DNA from: Variovorax sp. E3
GTDB taxonomy: Bacteria; Pseudomonadota; Gammaproteobacteria; Burkholderiales; Burkholderiaceae_C
NCBI RefSeq assembly: GCF_016082275.1
Contig: NZ_MOWM01000050.1
Coordinates: 1-46,115, forward strand
Direction: 5' to 3'
DNA: 46,115 nucleotides
A model generated the notes under the pieces. The model saw only the letters and a program-made list of their open reading frames with translations. It searched no databases and had not been told where the DNA came from. This document shows positions 18,677 through 28,743 of this stretch, piece after piece (the stretch's first letter is position 1; each line of letters opens with the position of its first letter). Made by a program: the position numbers and the translations under genes.

Positions 18677-20170
18677 ATGCACAAATTCGATGAGATGTAT
18701 GAGCAGTTGCCCTATGCGGGGGCTGCGATCCGACAGCACTACAAGCGCTACGACCAATGGCTCGCGAAGCAACCCGGTGAGGTGATGCGTTCGCGGCGCG
18801 AAGAGGCGGAAATGATTTTCCGCCGGGTCGGTATCACCTTCGCCGTCTACGGCGCGAAGGACGAAGACGGCTCCGGCACCGAGCGGCTCATTCCGTTCGA
18901 CCTGCTGCCTCGCATCATTCCCGCCCACGAGTGGGACAGCATGGAAAAGGGGCTGGTGCAGCGCGTCACGGCGCTCAACCGCTTCCTGCATGACGTCTAT
19001 CACGACCAGGAAATCATCAAGGCCGGCATCATTCCGGCTGAGCAGATCCTGAACAACGCGCAGTTCCGACCCGAAATGATGGGCGTCAACGTGCCGCACA
19101 ACGTCTACTCGAACATCTCGGGCATCGACATCGTGCGCGCCCCCGATGCCGACGGCAACGGCGAGTACTACGTGCTCGAAGACAACCTGCGCGTGCCCAG
19201 CGGCGTGAGCTACATGCTCGAAAACCGCAAGATGATGATGCGGCTCTTCCCCGAGCTGTTCAACCAGAACCGCATCGCGCCGGTCGCCCATTACCCCGAC
19301 CTGCTGCTCGAGACCCTGCGCGCCAGCGCGCCGCCGGCCACGGCCGAGCCCACGGTGGTGGTGCTCACGCCCGGCATGTACAACAGCGCCTACTTCGAGC
19401 ATGCCTTCCTGGCGCAGCAGATGGGCATCGAGCTGGTCGAGGGGCAAGACCTGCTGATCAAGGACGACTTCGTCTACATGCGCACCACGCGCGGGCCCAA
19501 GCGCGTCGACGTCATCTACCGCCGCGTGGACGACGACTTCCTCGACCCCGAGGTGTTCCGCCCCACGTCCACGCTGGGCTGCGCCGGCCTGATGCGCGCC
19601 TACCGCGCGGGCAACGTCGTGATCTGCAATGCCGTGGGCACCGGCGTGGCCGACGACAAGTCGATCTACCCCTACGTGCCGAAGATGATCGAGTTCTACC
19701 TCGGCGAAAAGCCGATCCTGAAGAACGTGCCGACCTACATGTGCCGCAACAAGGACGAGCTGCAGTACACGCTCGACAACATGAAGGACCTGGTCGTGAA
19801 GGAGGTGCACGGCGCCGGCGGCTACGGCATGCTGATCGGCCCGGCCGCCACGCAGGCCGAGATCGAGGACTTCAAGAAGGCCGTGATCGCCAAGCCCGAC
19901 GGCTACATCGCCCAGCCCACGCTGAGCCTGTCGACCTCGCCCACCTTCGTGGACGCCGGCATCGCGCCGCGCCACATCGACCTGCGCCCGTTCGTGCTCT
20001 CGGGCAGCGAAGTGCAGATGGTGCCCGGCGGCCTCACGCGCGTGGCGCTGAAGGAGGGCTCGCTGGTGGTCAACTCGTCGCAGGGCGGCGGCACCAAGGA
20101 CACCTGGATTCTCGAAGCCGACCGCGCGCCCAAGCCCAAGGCGCCCGCGCAGTCGCAAAGCCAATCGTAG
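18677..20170 (+). CDS. circularly permuted type-2 ATP-grasp protein
   Basis: An intact 497-residue protein (DUF404/DUF407 type). Motifs in order: YVLEDNLRVPSGVSYMLENR, VVLTPGMYNSAYFEHAFLAQ, VDVIYRRVDDDFLDP, VVKEVHGAGGYGMLIGP and SQGGGTKDTW. These fit the permuted ATP-grasp fold, which forms an acyl-phosphate and then an amide bond. The family is predicted to be an amidoligase that makes a small peptide or modifies a protein; its substrate is not known. The C-terminus ends in Ser-Gln repeats. It is followed after 14 bp by the alpha-E gene, the split equivalent of the fusion protein at 178-2944. Confidence 0.92.
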   Translation: MHKFDEMYEQLPYAGAAIRQHYKRYDQWLAKQPGEVMRSRREEAEMIFRRVGITFAVYGAKDEDGSGTERLIPFDLLPRIIPAHEWDSMEKGLVQRVTALNRFLHDVYHDQEIIKAGIIPAEQILNNAQFRPEMMGVNVPHNVYSNISGIDIVRAPDADGNGEYYVLEDNLRVPSGVSYMLENRKMMMRLFPELFNQNRIAPVAHYPDLLLETLRASAPPATAEPTVVVLTPGMYNSAYFEHAFLAQQMGIELVEGQDLLIKDDFVYMRTTRGPKRVDVIYRRVDDDFLDPEVFRPTSTLGCAGLMRAYRAGNVVICNAVGTGVADDKSIYPYVPKMIEFYLGEKPILKNVPTYMCRNKDELQYTLDNMKDLVVKEVHGAGGYGMLIGPAATQAEIEDFKKAVIAKPDGYIAQPTLSLSTSPTFVDAGIAPRHIDLRPFVLSGSEVQMVPGGLTRVALKEGSLVVNSSQGGGTKDTWILEADRAPKPKAPAQSQSQS

Positions 20171-20184
20171 TAGGAGCACCCACG

Positions 20185-21141
20185 ATGCTGTCTCGCACCG
20201 CCGACCATCTCTACTGGATGTCCCGCTACACCGAGCGCGCCGAGAACACGGCGCGCATGCTGGACGTCAACTACCAGACCTCGCTGCTGCCGCAGTCCGC
20301 CGAAGTCGCCAAGTACGGCTGGCAGGGCGTGCTGTCCATCAGCGAGCTGCTGCCCTGGTACAACCAGAAGTACGACCAGATCGCACCCAAGGAGGTGATG
20401 GAGTTCATGGTCAAGGACGAGAGCAACGCCTCGTCGATCGTCTCCTGCCTGAAGGCCGCGCGCGAAAACGCGCGTGCCGTGCGCGGCGCGCTCACCACCG
20501 AAGCGTGGGAAACGCAGAACACCACCTGGCTCGAAGTGAACCGCATGCTGCGCTCGGGCGACTTCGAGCGCGACCCGGGCCAGTTCTTCGAGTGGGTCAA
20601 GTTCCGCTCGCACCTGTCGCGCGGCGTGACGCTGGGCACCATGCTGCAGGACGAGGCCTTCTACTTCTCGCGCCTGGGCACCTTCCTGGAGCGCGCCGAC
20701 AACACGGCGCGGCTGGTCGACGTGAAGTTCCACGCGCTCAACAGCGAGTTCTTCGGCGCCGCCACCGAGGAAGACCAGGAATACGACTTCTATCACTGGA
20801 GCGCGATCTTGCGCAGCGTCTCGGCCTTCGAGGTCTACCGCAAGGTGTACCGCGACGTCATCAAGCCCGAGCGCGTGGCCGAGCTGCTGATTCTTCGCGC
20901 GGACATGCCGCGCTCGCTGCACGCGAGCCTGGTCGAGGTGGTCAACAACCTGGCGAAGGTGCAGAACGAACAGAGCGCCGAAACGCAGCGCCGCGCCGGC
21001 AAGCTGCTGGCCGACCTGCAGTACGCGCGGGTCGACGAGATCCTGGCCACGGGTTTGCACGCCTACCTCACGCAGTTCCTCGATCGCGTGAACGAACTGG
21101 GCGGGCGCATCAGCCAGGACTTCCTGGTTCCGGCGCACTGA
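20185..21141 (+). CDS. alpha-E domain protein (DUF403)
   Basis: A 318-residue all-helical protein starting at ATG 20185 after a GGAG ribosome site. It opens with the family hallmark MLSRTADHLYWMSRYTERAE and repeats a related helix later (YFSRLGTFLERADNTARLVD), as expected for the alpha-E repeat. Alpha-E proteins are nearly always encoded beside permuted ATP-grasp ligases and are thought to work with them; no biochemical activity is established. No transglutaminase or proteasome-like peptidase gene follows here, unlike many such operons, but a DUF2126 transglutaminase is encoded about 12 kb away at 3009-6533. Confidence 0.92.
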   Translation: MLSRTADHLYWMSRYTERAENTARMLDVNYQTSLLPQSAEVAKYGWQGVLSISELLPWYNQKYDQIAPKEVMEFMVKDESNASSIVSCLKAARENARAVRGALTTEAWETQNTTWLEVNRMLRSGDFERDPGQFFEWVKFRSHLSRGVTLGTMLQDEAFYFSRLGTFLERADNTARLVDVKFHALNSEFFGAATEEDQEYDFYHWSAILRSVSAFEVYRKVYRDVIKPERVAELLILRADMPRSLHASLVEVVNNLAKVQNEQSAETQRRAGKLLADLQYARVDEILATGLHAYLTQFLDRVNELGGRISQDFLVPAH

Positions 21142-21176
21142 CAGACTGATTGACGGGCCAGCGAGAACGCGGACGC

Positions 21177-21716
21177 ATGCGGCTTGTCGCGCATTCGGCC
21201 CGCGCCTTCTCGATTCAGGGTTTCCTCGAGCCCGAGGAGTGTGAGCAACTGATCGCACTGGCCGAGGCCGAGGGCTTTGCCTCCGCCGGCGTGCGCACGG
21301 CAGACGGCCCGAAGCCCATGCCCGCCATCCGAAACAACGAGCGCGCGATGCTGCCTTCGCCCTATTGGGTCGACCTGCTGTGGCAGCGGCTGGGCGAGGT
21401 GGCCTTGCCCGAACTGGCGGCCCAATCGCCCAAGGGCTTGCCGAAGGATCTGCGCTTCTACAAATACACGCCCGGCCAGCGCTTCAAGATGCACAAGGAC
21501 GGGCCTTGGCATGAGGACGGGCTCACGAGCCAGCTCACGCTGCTGGTCTACTTGAACGACGGCTTCACCGGTGGGGAGACCGACTTTCGCGAGTTCCGCG
21601 TGAAGCCCGAGGCTGGCGCTGCACTGCTCTTTGTCCACGACACGTGGCATGAGGGCGCGGCGGTGGAGGCGGGCGTGAAGTACGTGCTGCGTTCGGATGT
21701 GTTGTATGGAGAGTGA
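21177..21716 (+). CDS. 2OG-Fe(II) oxygenase, prolyl-4-hydroxylase type
   Basis: A 179-residue oxygenase from ATG 21177 (TTG 21150 would add nine residues). Visible iron ligands are His and Asp in FKMHKDGPWHEDG and the distal His in FVHDTWHEGAAV. The following KYVLRSDVLY supplies the basic residue that binds 2-oxoglutarate. This matches small bacterial prolyl-hydroxylase-like proteins that hydroxylate a protein side chain or small molecule; the target is unknown. It starts 36 bp after the alpha-E gene and may be its operon partner. Its last 11 bp overlap the next gene. Confidence 0.88.
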   Translation: MRLVAHSARAFSIQGFLEPEECEQLIALAEAEGFASAGVRTADGPKPMPAIRNNERAMLPSPYWVDLLWQRLGEVALPELAAQSPKGLPKDLRFYKYTPGQRFKMHKDGPWHEDGLTSQLTLLVYLNDGFTGGETDFREFRVKPEAGAALLFVHDTWHEGAAVEAGVKYVLRSDVLYGE

Positions 21717-22248
21717 CATCGGCGGCCCGGGCGCCTGGCCACCCGTAACGCAGCGAGATTTCTCACCGAGAGAGAGCACGGCCGTTGGTCTGCTGATCGC
21801 ACGGAGATTTCTGCTCGACGCCCGTCTGAACGACGAAGATCAAGGACTCGTGTTCGCGGGCCTGGAGTTGGCGTGGCGCTGGGTGGAAGGGCGCGAAGTC
21901 AGCCCGATTCATCTGTGTGAATACATCGACGGTGAGATCAACCTGCCTTTCAGGTCCACGTTGTATGCAGAAGGATCGGTGGCTTCCCATGCCATGGCCG
22001 CCGTCTTTCTCTCGATGGGTCTTGCCGCCTTGTATGCCTGCAAGGAAGCGGGCGTATCACCCTCTGAAAGTGTCGAGAATTTCGGCAGCAACGAATTGGA
22101 TGTGCTGAACGGTCTTTCTTCCCTGTTGGGTAGCGAAGATCAGGAGCGCATTTCCAGGGTCAGACATATTTTGGCTGTTGGCGCTGGAGACAAGCACGGA
22201 GCATTCGGCGGCCCGATCAGACAAGCCGATGTCGACGACACTCGATAG
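21706..22248 (+). CDS. Imm6-like immunity protein (tentative), lower-GC orphan
   Basis: A 180-residue acidic, helix-rich soluble protein with no signal peptide or membrane segment. The stretch GLVFAGLELAWRWVEGREV..HLCEYIDGEIN followed by AMAAVFLSMGLAALYACKEAG resembles the Imm6 family of immunity proteins of polymorphic toxins. I recognise this by eye only. Base composition is visibly less GC-rich than the neighbours, with many A/T third positions, which suggests transfer. No toxin gene (Rhs, CdiA, T6SS effector) is next to it, so if the call is right it is an orphan antidote. The start ATG 21706 overlaps the oxygenase gene; ATG 21697 is in frame and possible. Confidence 0.6.
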   Translation: MESDIGGPGAWPPVTQRDFSPRESTAVGLLIARRFLLDARLNDEDQGLVFAGLELAWRWVEGREVSPIHLCEYIDGEINLPFRSTLYAEGSVASHAMAAVFLSMGLAALYACKEAGVSPSESVENFGSNELDVLNGLSSLLGSEDQERISRVRHILAVGAGDKHGAFGGPIRQADVDDTR

Positions 22249-22251
22249 CGC

Positions 22252-23919
22252 TCAGCGCGAGAACGACTCCACCGCCACCGGAATCTCCGGCGCCTGCCAC
22301 CGGTAGGCACCCCCCAGCACGTCGCGCTCGGGCTTCTGCCCGCTCCACTCGATGCGCAGCAGGTCCATCAGCGTCCAGCCTGTCCAGTCCGCGCGAAACG
22401 GCTGTTGCTGCTGCGCCGCCGTGCCGGGCAGCGGCTGCTGGTTGCGCCACACCACGGCCGGAATGCGATAGCCCGAGGCGGTCGACGGGCTGTGGCCGGC
22501 GCGGTCGCTGACGTGGCCCACTTCCTGCCCATGGTCCGACAGGTACATCCACGCGCGGTACTCGCCGGGCTTGCCCGCGCTGCGCGTCTGCTGCAGCAAC
22601 TCGGACACCACGAAGTCGTGGTACAGCAGCGCGGCGTCGTACTCCTGGCGAAAGCGTCGCACCCAGGCCGAGCGGCCGTCTTTCACGAGGCCGTTCTCGA
22701 CCGCGTCCACGTCGTCGTCGAAGGGATTGGCATTCGCCGGAAAGCGCAGGCTGTAGTGCGGGTGCGCGCCCATCAGGTGGACCACGATGAGCTTGCGGTC
22801 GGTGCTGGTGTCGGCCAGCGCCTCTTGCACGCAGTCGAGGATCTCGCCGTCGAGTGACGCGCTGGCGCGGCCCGGCGTGCGGTTGACCATGTCGACCACG
22901 TCGGCCAAGCGCGCGTGCTGCTGCTCGATGGCCAGGTCGTCGTGGTTGCTGATCCACCAGACCTTGTAGCCCGCCGCGCGCGCCAGCGCCAGCACGTGCG
23001 GCGGGTTCTCGGCGTCGGGCAGGCCGAAGTGGAACATGTTGCGCAACGCGGGCAGGGTGCTCGCGTCCACCGACCATGCGTTCTTCAGCACGGCCATCTG
23101 TTCGCCGGTCTGCGCCTTGTGCGCCTGCAGGCGCGGCGTGGTCGGGCGGCCGTAGCCGTACAGGCCCATGTTGTCGCGGTTGATGCTGTCGGTGATCACC
23201 AGCACCACCGTCGACGGCCCGGCCTGCGTGATGACGGGCGCGATGGCCCGGGCCTGCGCCGTCAGGCGGTCGCGCTGCTTCTGCTGGTCGGCCCAGGCGG
23301 CCTGCAGCGTGTGCAGCGAGCCGACCCACTGGGTCCAGAAGATCGCGGGGTGCAGCCGGCGCCACGGCTTGCTCGCGTAGGCCGCGCAGGCCACGAGCAG
23401 CAGCAGCGCGATCAGCGTCGTGGCCCAGACCGGCGGCCTTGCGCGAACGCGCGATGCATCAGCGGCGGCCACCGCGCCGCGTCGCGCGAACATGCCCACC
23501 AGCACGCCGGCCACCACCAGCGCGGCGCACCAGATGACCGCCGAGCGCCAGTGCATCCACAGGTATTCGGAGCTTTCGCGTGCGTTGGTGTTGGCGGCCG
23601 CGCCCAGCACCATGGCGCTGTCGGGCGCGGCCTGGTAGGTGTCGAGCAGGTAGGCGCGCACCGCGCCGTCGAGCGCGAAGCCCATGGCCCAGAGCCACAC
23701 GAGGGCCGTGCGCAGGCGCTGTATGCGCGCGCTGCGCAGCGGCCATGCGAGCCACAGCACCATCGGCGACGCCAGCACCGCGAGCTGCGCGGTGCGTCGG
23801 CCGTCGTGGCCCAGCGCAATCAGTGCCAGCAGCGTGGCGCCGACCACGCCGCAGGCAAGCAGCGCACGGCGGCGGGATGCGCTGCGCGACGCAGAGGCTT
23901 CGGGGGGAAGGGTGGTCAA
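22252..23919 (-). CDS. sulfatase-fold membrane transferase (phosphoethanolamine-transferase-like)
   Basis: An inner-membrane enzyme of about 555 residues with roughly four to five N-terminal helices and a periplasmic alkaline-phosphatase-fold domain. Motifs include VLVITDSINRDNMGLYGYGR with first metal ligands, VDASTLPALRNMFHF with a candidate nucleophilic Thr, and the C-terminal metal site YLSDHGQEVGH with DRAGHSP. The set matches EptA/CptA/OpgE-type transferases that put phosphoethanolamine on lipopolysaccharide or glucans, though the substrate cannot be read. The frame stays open up to 24135, but the extra 72 residues lack a plausible signal or family match. TTG 23919 is the preferred start (LTTLPPEASAS) with low certainty, as no clear ribosome site exists. 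Confidence 0.8.
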   Translation of the reverse strand: MTTLPPEASASRSASRRRALLACGVVGATLLALIALGHDGRRTAQLAVLASPMVLWLAWPLRSARIQRLRTALVWLWAMGFALDGAVRAYLLDTYQAAPDSAMVLGAAANTNARESSEYLWMHWRSAVIWCAALVVAGVLVGMFARRGAVAAADASRVRARPPVWATTLIALLLLVACAAYASKPWRRLHPAIFWTQWVGSLHTLQAAWADQQKQRDRLTAQARAIAPVITQAGPSTVVLVITDSINRDNMGLYGYGRPTTPRLQAHKAQTGEQMAVLKNAWSVDASTLPALRNMFHFGLPDAENPPHVLALARAAGYKVWWISNHDDLAIEQQHARLADVVDMVNRTPGRASASLDGEILDCVQEALADTSTDRKLIVVHLMGAHPHYSLRFPANANPFDDDVDAVENGLVKDGRSAWVRRFRQEYDAALLYHDFVVSELLQQTRSAGKPGEYRAWMYLSDHGQEVGHVSDRAGHSPSTASGYRIPAVVWRNQQPLPGTAAQQQQPFRADWTGWTLMDLLRIEWSGQKPERDVLGGAYRWQAPEIPVAVESFSR

Positions 23920-23996
23920 GCTGGCAACGCGAGGGGAGGGGCGAGCGGATTCTGCCCCGCGGCATGCACCGCCGCCCCCAGTGCCCCGATGGCCGC

Positions 23997-24016
23997 GAGG
24001 TGCATTCGAGGTGCAT
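23997..24016. repeat. tandem GAGGTGCAT repeats in divergent promoter region
   Basis: GAGGTGCAT occurs at 23997-24005 and 24008-24016, an 11-bp period, in the 214-bp divergent gap between the sulfatase-fold gene and the SH3 gene. The rest of this gap shows no gene. The spacing suits a regulator binding one helix face. Confidence 0.4.
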
Positions 24017-24133
24017 GCGGCCACAGGGATATCCCCCACGGAACTTATTCGCCGTCGGGTGCCCAGACGGGCTCGCCGGCATTGCCGGGGAATTCTCTCA
24101 ACCCCTTCTTTGTAGAAAAGGAACCTCCGCCCC

Positions 24134-24619
24134 ATGGTCAGATTCAGCCGATGGTCCGCCCTCCTGCTTGCTTTCGCACTCTCGTGGATGGCCCTGCCGT
24201 CCGCCTTTGCCGCGCGGCAACATCAACCGCAGCAGCATCAGCAGCAAATGGTCAGCGTGGCCGTCAAGACGCTGAACATGCGCACCGGCCCCGGCCCGCG
24301 CTACGAGACGCACTGGACCGTCAGCAAGGGCTATCCGTTCAAGGTGATCGGCCGCAAGGGCGACTGGCTCCGCGTCAGCGACTTCGAGGGCGACAAGGCT
24401 TGGGTGTTCCGCTCGATGACCAACAAGACGCCGCACCACGTCGTGAAGGCGCAGGTGGCCAACCTGCGGCGCGCGCCGAACCCCCGCAGTCCCGTCATGA
24501 AGAAGGCCGGCTACGGCGACGTGCTGCGCACCCTGGAGCGCCGTGGCGACTGGATCAAGGTGCGGCACGAAGGCGGCACCACCGGCTGGGTTCAGAAGCG
24601 GCTGACCTGGGGCTGGTAG
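24134..24619 (+). CDS. exported protein with two bacterial SH3 domains
   Basis: A 161-residue protein with a clear signal peptide (residues 1-27, cleaved after SAFAA) and a short Gln/His-rich linker. Two SH3b domains follow: one around 41-98 (VKTLNMRTGPGPRYETHW, VIGRKGDWLRVSDFEGDKAWV) and one around 105-161 (QVANLRRAPNPRSPVM, ERRGDWIKVRHEGGTTGWV). Periplasmic SH3b proteins of this size (YgiM/DUF1058-like) usually bind peptidoglycan or help envelope enzymes. It is divergent from the sulfatase-fold gene and convergent with glpK. Confidence 0.88.
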   Translation: MVRFSRWSALLLAFALSWMALPSAFAARQHQPQQHQQQMVSVAVKTLNMRTGPGPRYETHWTVSKGYPFKVIGRKGDWLRVSDFEGDKAWVFRSMTNKTPHHVVKAQVANLRRAPNPRSPVMKKAGYGDVLRTLERRGDWIKVRHEGGTTGWVQKRLTWGW

Positions 24620-24650
24620 CCCCGCCGCCGCGCAGGTAGAACGAGAACGC

Positions 24651-26147
<1,497 letters not shown>

Positions 26148-26172
26148 CCGGTCTCCGGTTTTTTTCTGGCCG

Positions 26173-26943
26173 TCAGTTCTCGCGCGCGATCTCGAGCCGC
26201 ACCTGCGCCGCGAGCAGCAGGTCGGGGAAGGGCGCCGGCGGCTCCGCGTCGGTGAACAGCTGGTCGATCTGCGAGAGCGTGCCCAGTTGGATCATCGCGG
26301 GCCGGTTGAACTTGCTGGCGTCGGCCGCCAGCCACACCTCGCGCGCCTGCGCGATGATGGTTTGCGCCACCTTCACCTCGCGCAGGTCGAAGTCGCGCAG
26401 CGAGCCGTCGGCCTCGATGCTCGACACGCCGATCAGCGCGATGTCGACCTTGAACTGGCGGATGAAGTCGATGGTGGCCTCGCCCACCACGGCCCGGTCG
26501 CGCGGGCGCACCGAGCCGCCCGCCACGATCACCTCGCACGAGGTGTTGCCGCTCAGGATGGTGGCCACGTTCAGGTTGTTGGTGATCACGCGCAGGCCGG
26601 TGTGGCGCATCAGCGCCTTGGCGATGGCCTCGGTGGTGGTGCCGATGTTCAGGATCAGCGAGCAGTCGTTGGGCACCAGCTCGGCCACGCGGCGGGCGAT
26701 GCGCGCCTTGCCCTCGGCGTGCAGGGTCTCGCGCTGCTGGTAGCCGATGTTCTCGGTGGTCGAGCTGGGCACCCGCACGCCGCCGTGAAAGCGGGTCAGC
26801 AATCCTTCGTCGGCCAGCCGCTGCACGTCGCGCCGCACGGTCTGCAGCGTCACGCCGAGCATGTCGGCCAGTTGTTCGACGGTGACGGAGCCGCGCGTGC
26901 GCACGGTCTCCAGGAGATTGATCTGTCGCGGGTTGGAGTTCAC
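26173..26943 (-). CDS. glpR: DeoR-family glycerol regulon repressor
   Basis: A 256-residue DeoR-type repressor. Residues 6-60 form the helix-turn-helix ([40 protein letters not shown]) and the rest is the sugar-phosphate sensor domain ([43 protein letters not shown]). DeoR repressors release DNA on binding a phosphorylated intermediate, here presumably glycerol 3-phosphate. It is divergent from glpD across a 122-bp region with candidate operators, and is transcribed ahead of glpK. Confidence 0.93.
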   Translation of the reverse strand: MNSNPRQINLLETVRTRGSVTVEQLADMLGVTLQTVRRDVQRLADEGLLTRFHGGVRVPSSTTENIGYQQRETLHAEGKARIARRVAELVPNDCSLILNIGTTTEAIAKALMRHTGLRVITNNLNVATILSGNTSCEVIVAGGSVRPRDRAVVGEATIDFIRQFKVDIALIGVSSIEADGSLRDFDLREVKVAQTIIAQAREVWLAADASKFNRPAMIQLGTLSQIDQLFTDAEPPAPFPDLLLAAQVRLEIAREN

Positions 26944-26999
26944 AGGGGCGTCGTGGAGAGCAGGAAGACTGCGACTGAGGGTACAGTGCGCGTCACTTT

Positions 27000-27017
27000 A
27001 AAACGAAAGAAAACGAA
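27000..27017. promoter_or_regulatory. candidate GlpR operator (tandem AAAACGAA)
   Basis: AAAACGAA occurs at 27000-27007 and 27010-27017, a 10-bp period, in the glpR-glpD divergent gap. Weaker AAAAC/AAAAT copies follow near 27030 and 27042. On the other strand these read TTCGTTTT, similar to the TTCG-rich direct repeats bound by GlpR-type DeoR proteins in other bacteria. The position fits control of both directions. Confidence 0.5.
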
Positions 27018-27065
27018 TCCGGGTAAGGGAAAACTCGGAGGAAAATCGCGCTAAAAGGAAGCTAA

Positions 27066-28715
27066 ATGAAAAATCTCGAAAATACAATGGCCGCCGTTGG
27101 TGACCAAAGTCACGGATCAATGGAACCTATTCCAGTGAGCGATTCTTCCCTCCATTCGCCTGCGCCAGCTGCCGATTGCGACGTGCTGATCGTCGGCGGC
27201 GGCATCAACGGCTGCGGCATCGCACGCGACCTCGCGGGCCGTGGCTGGCGCGTGGTGCTGTGCGAAAAGGACGATCTTGCCTCGCACACCTCGTCGTCGT
27301 CCACCAAGCTGATCCACGGTGGATTGCGATACCTCGAATATTACGAGTTCTCGCTGGTGCGCAAGGCGCTGCAGGAGAGAGAAGTTTTGCTCAAGAGCGC
27401 GCCGCACATCATGTGGCCGCTGCGCTTCGTGATGCCGCACGACCCGTCGATGCGCCCGGCCTGGATGATCCGCATCGGCCTGTTCATGTACGACCATCTG
27501 GCCAGGCGCGAGGTGCTGCCCGGCTCGCGCAGCGTCGACCTGCGCCGCCACGCGGCCGGCAAGCCGCTGAAGGACCAGTACAAGCGCGGCTTCATCTACT
27601 CGGACGGCTGGGTCGACGACGCGCGCCTGGTGGTGCTCAACGCGCTCGACGCCAAGGCGCGCGGCGCCGAGGTGCTGACGCGCACGCGCTGCGTGCGAGC
27701 CCAGCGCGACGCCGACGGCTGGACCGCCGACCTGCTGGGCCCCGACGGCACGAAGCGCACGCTGCGCGCCCGCGCCGTGGTCAACGCGGCGGGGCCGTGG
27801 GCCGAATCCTTCCTGCGCGGCGTGGCGCAGTCGGCCAAGGGCGAGGCGCTGGCCACCAAGAGCCTGCGGCTGGTCAAGGGCAGCCATATCGTGGTGCCGC
27901 GCCTGTTCGAGCACGACCACGCCTACATCTTCCAGAACCCCGACAAGCGGATCATCTTCGCCATTCCCTACCAGGACGAGTTCACGCTGATCGGCACCAC
28001 CGACATCGAGCTCAGCGGCGACGACCCGGGCGCCGCGCGCATCGCACAGGAAGAGATCGACTACCTCTGCACCCAGGCCAGCCGCTACTTCGACAAGCCC
28101 ATCGTGCCGGCCGACGTGGTGTGGACCTATTCGGGCGTGCGCCCGCTGCTGGACGACGCCTCGGGCGACCCGTCGGCGGTCACGCGCGACTACATGCTCG
28201 AGTCGAACACCACCGCCGCGCCGCTGCTGTCGGTGTGGGGCGGCAAGATCACCACCTTCCGCAAGCTGGCCGAGGACGCGGCCGACGAGGTCGGCAAGAT
28301 GCTGGGCCAGTCGAACGCGCAGCGCCCGGCCTGGACCGACGGCGCCTTCCTGGCGGGCGGCGACCTGTCGGGCTGGATCGGCGCGGCCCGGCGCCCCGAC
28401 GACGACTTCGAGCGCTTCGTGTCGGCCGTGCAGGCCAAGCACCCCTGGCTCTACGGCCAGCTCGCGCGGCGGCTGGCGCGGGCCTACGGCGCGCGCATCG
28501 CGGACGTGCTGGGCGACGCCAGGTCCTTTGCCGACCTGGGGGCCGAAGTGGCGCCGGGCCTGTTCGAGCGCGAACTGCGCTTCCTGCAGGACAACGAGTG
28601 GGCCGTGAGCGCGGAAGACGTGCTCTGGCGCAGGTCCAAGCTGGGGCTGCACTACACGGCCCCGCAGCGCGAACAGGTCGCGCTCTGGCTGCAGACCCAC
28701 CCGAAGAACAACTGA
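27066..28715 (+). CDS. glpD: aerobic glycerol-3-phosphate dehydrogenase
   Basis: A 549-residue FAD enzyme of the inner-membrane surface that oxidises glycerol 3-phosphate to dihydroxyacetone phosphate and passes electrons to quinone. The FAD-binding motif CDVLIVGGGINGCGIARDLA is at about 38-57, followed by SSSSTKLIHGGLRYLEYYEF, IIFAIPYQDEFTLIGTTD, WTYSGVRPLLDD and VWGGKITTFRKLAE. A strong AAGGA ribosome site lies 6 bp before ATG 27066. The first ~35 residues extend beyond the usual start, and ATG 27087 and 27120 are in-frame alternatives. It is the first gene of the plus-strand glp operon. Confidence 0.96.
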   Translation: MKNLENTMAAVGDQSHGSMEPIPVSDSSLHSPAPAADCDVLIVGGGINGCGIARDLAGRGWRVVLCEKDDLASHTSSSSTKLIHGGLRYLEYYEFSLVRKALQEREVLLKSAPHIMWPLRFVMPHDPSMRPAWMIRIGLFMYDHLARREVLPGSRSVDLRRHAAGKPLKDQYKRGFIYSDGWVDDARLVVLNALDAKARGAEVLTRTRCVRAQRDADGWTADLLGPDGTKRTLRARAVVNAAGPWAESFLRGVAQSAKGEALATKSLRLVKGSHIVVPRLFEHDHAYIFQNPDKRIIFAIPYQDEFTLIGTTDIELSGDDPGAARIAQEEIDYLCTQASRYFDKPIVPADVVWTYSGVRPLLDDASGDPSAVTRDYMLESNTTAAPLLSVWGGKITTFRKLAEDAADEVGKMLGQSNAQRPAWTDGAFLAGGDLSGWIGAARRPDDDFERFVSAVQAKHPWLYGQLARRLARAYGARIADVLGDARSFADLGAEVAPGLFERELRFLQDNEWAVSAEDVLWRRSKLGLHYTAPQREQVALWLQTHPKNN

Positions 28716-28743
28716 ACATCTGAATAAAAAAGGGGGCGAGACA

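Noticed and set aside
22252..24135. Full-length start of the sulfatase-fold gene at 24135
   Set aside because: The extra 72 residues look like translated promoter sequence, contain no signal or helix, and overlap the divergent SH3 gene start.
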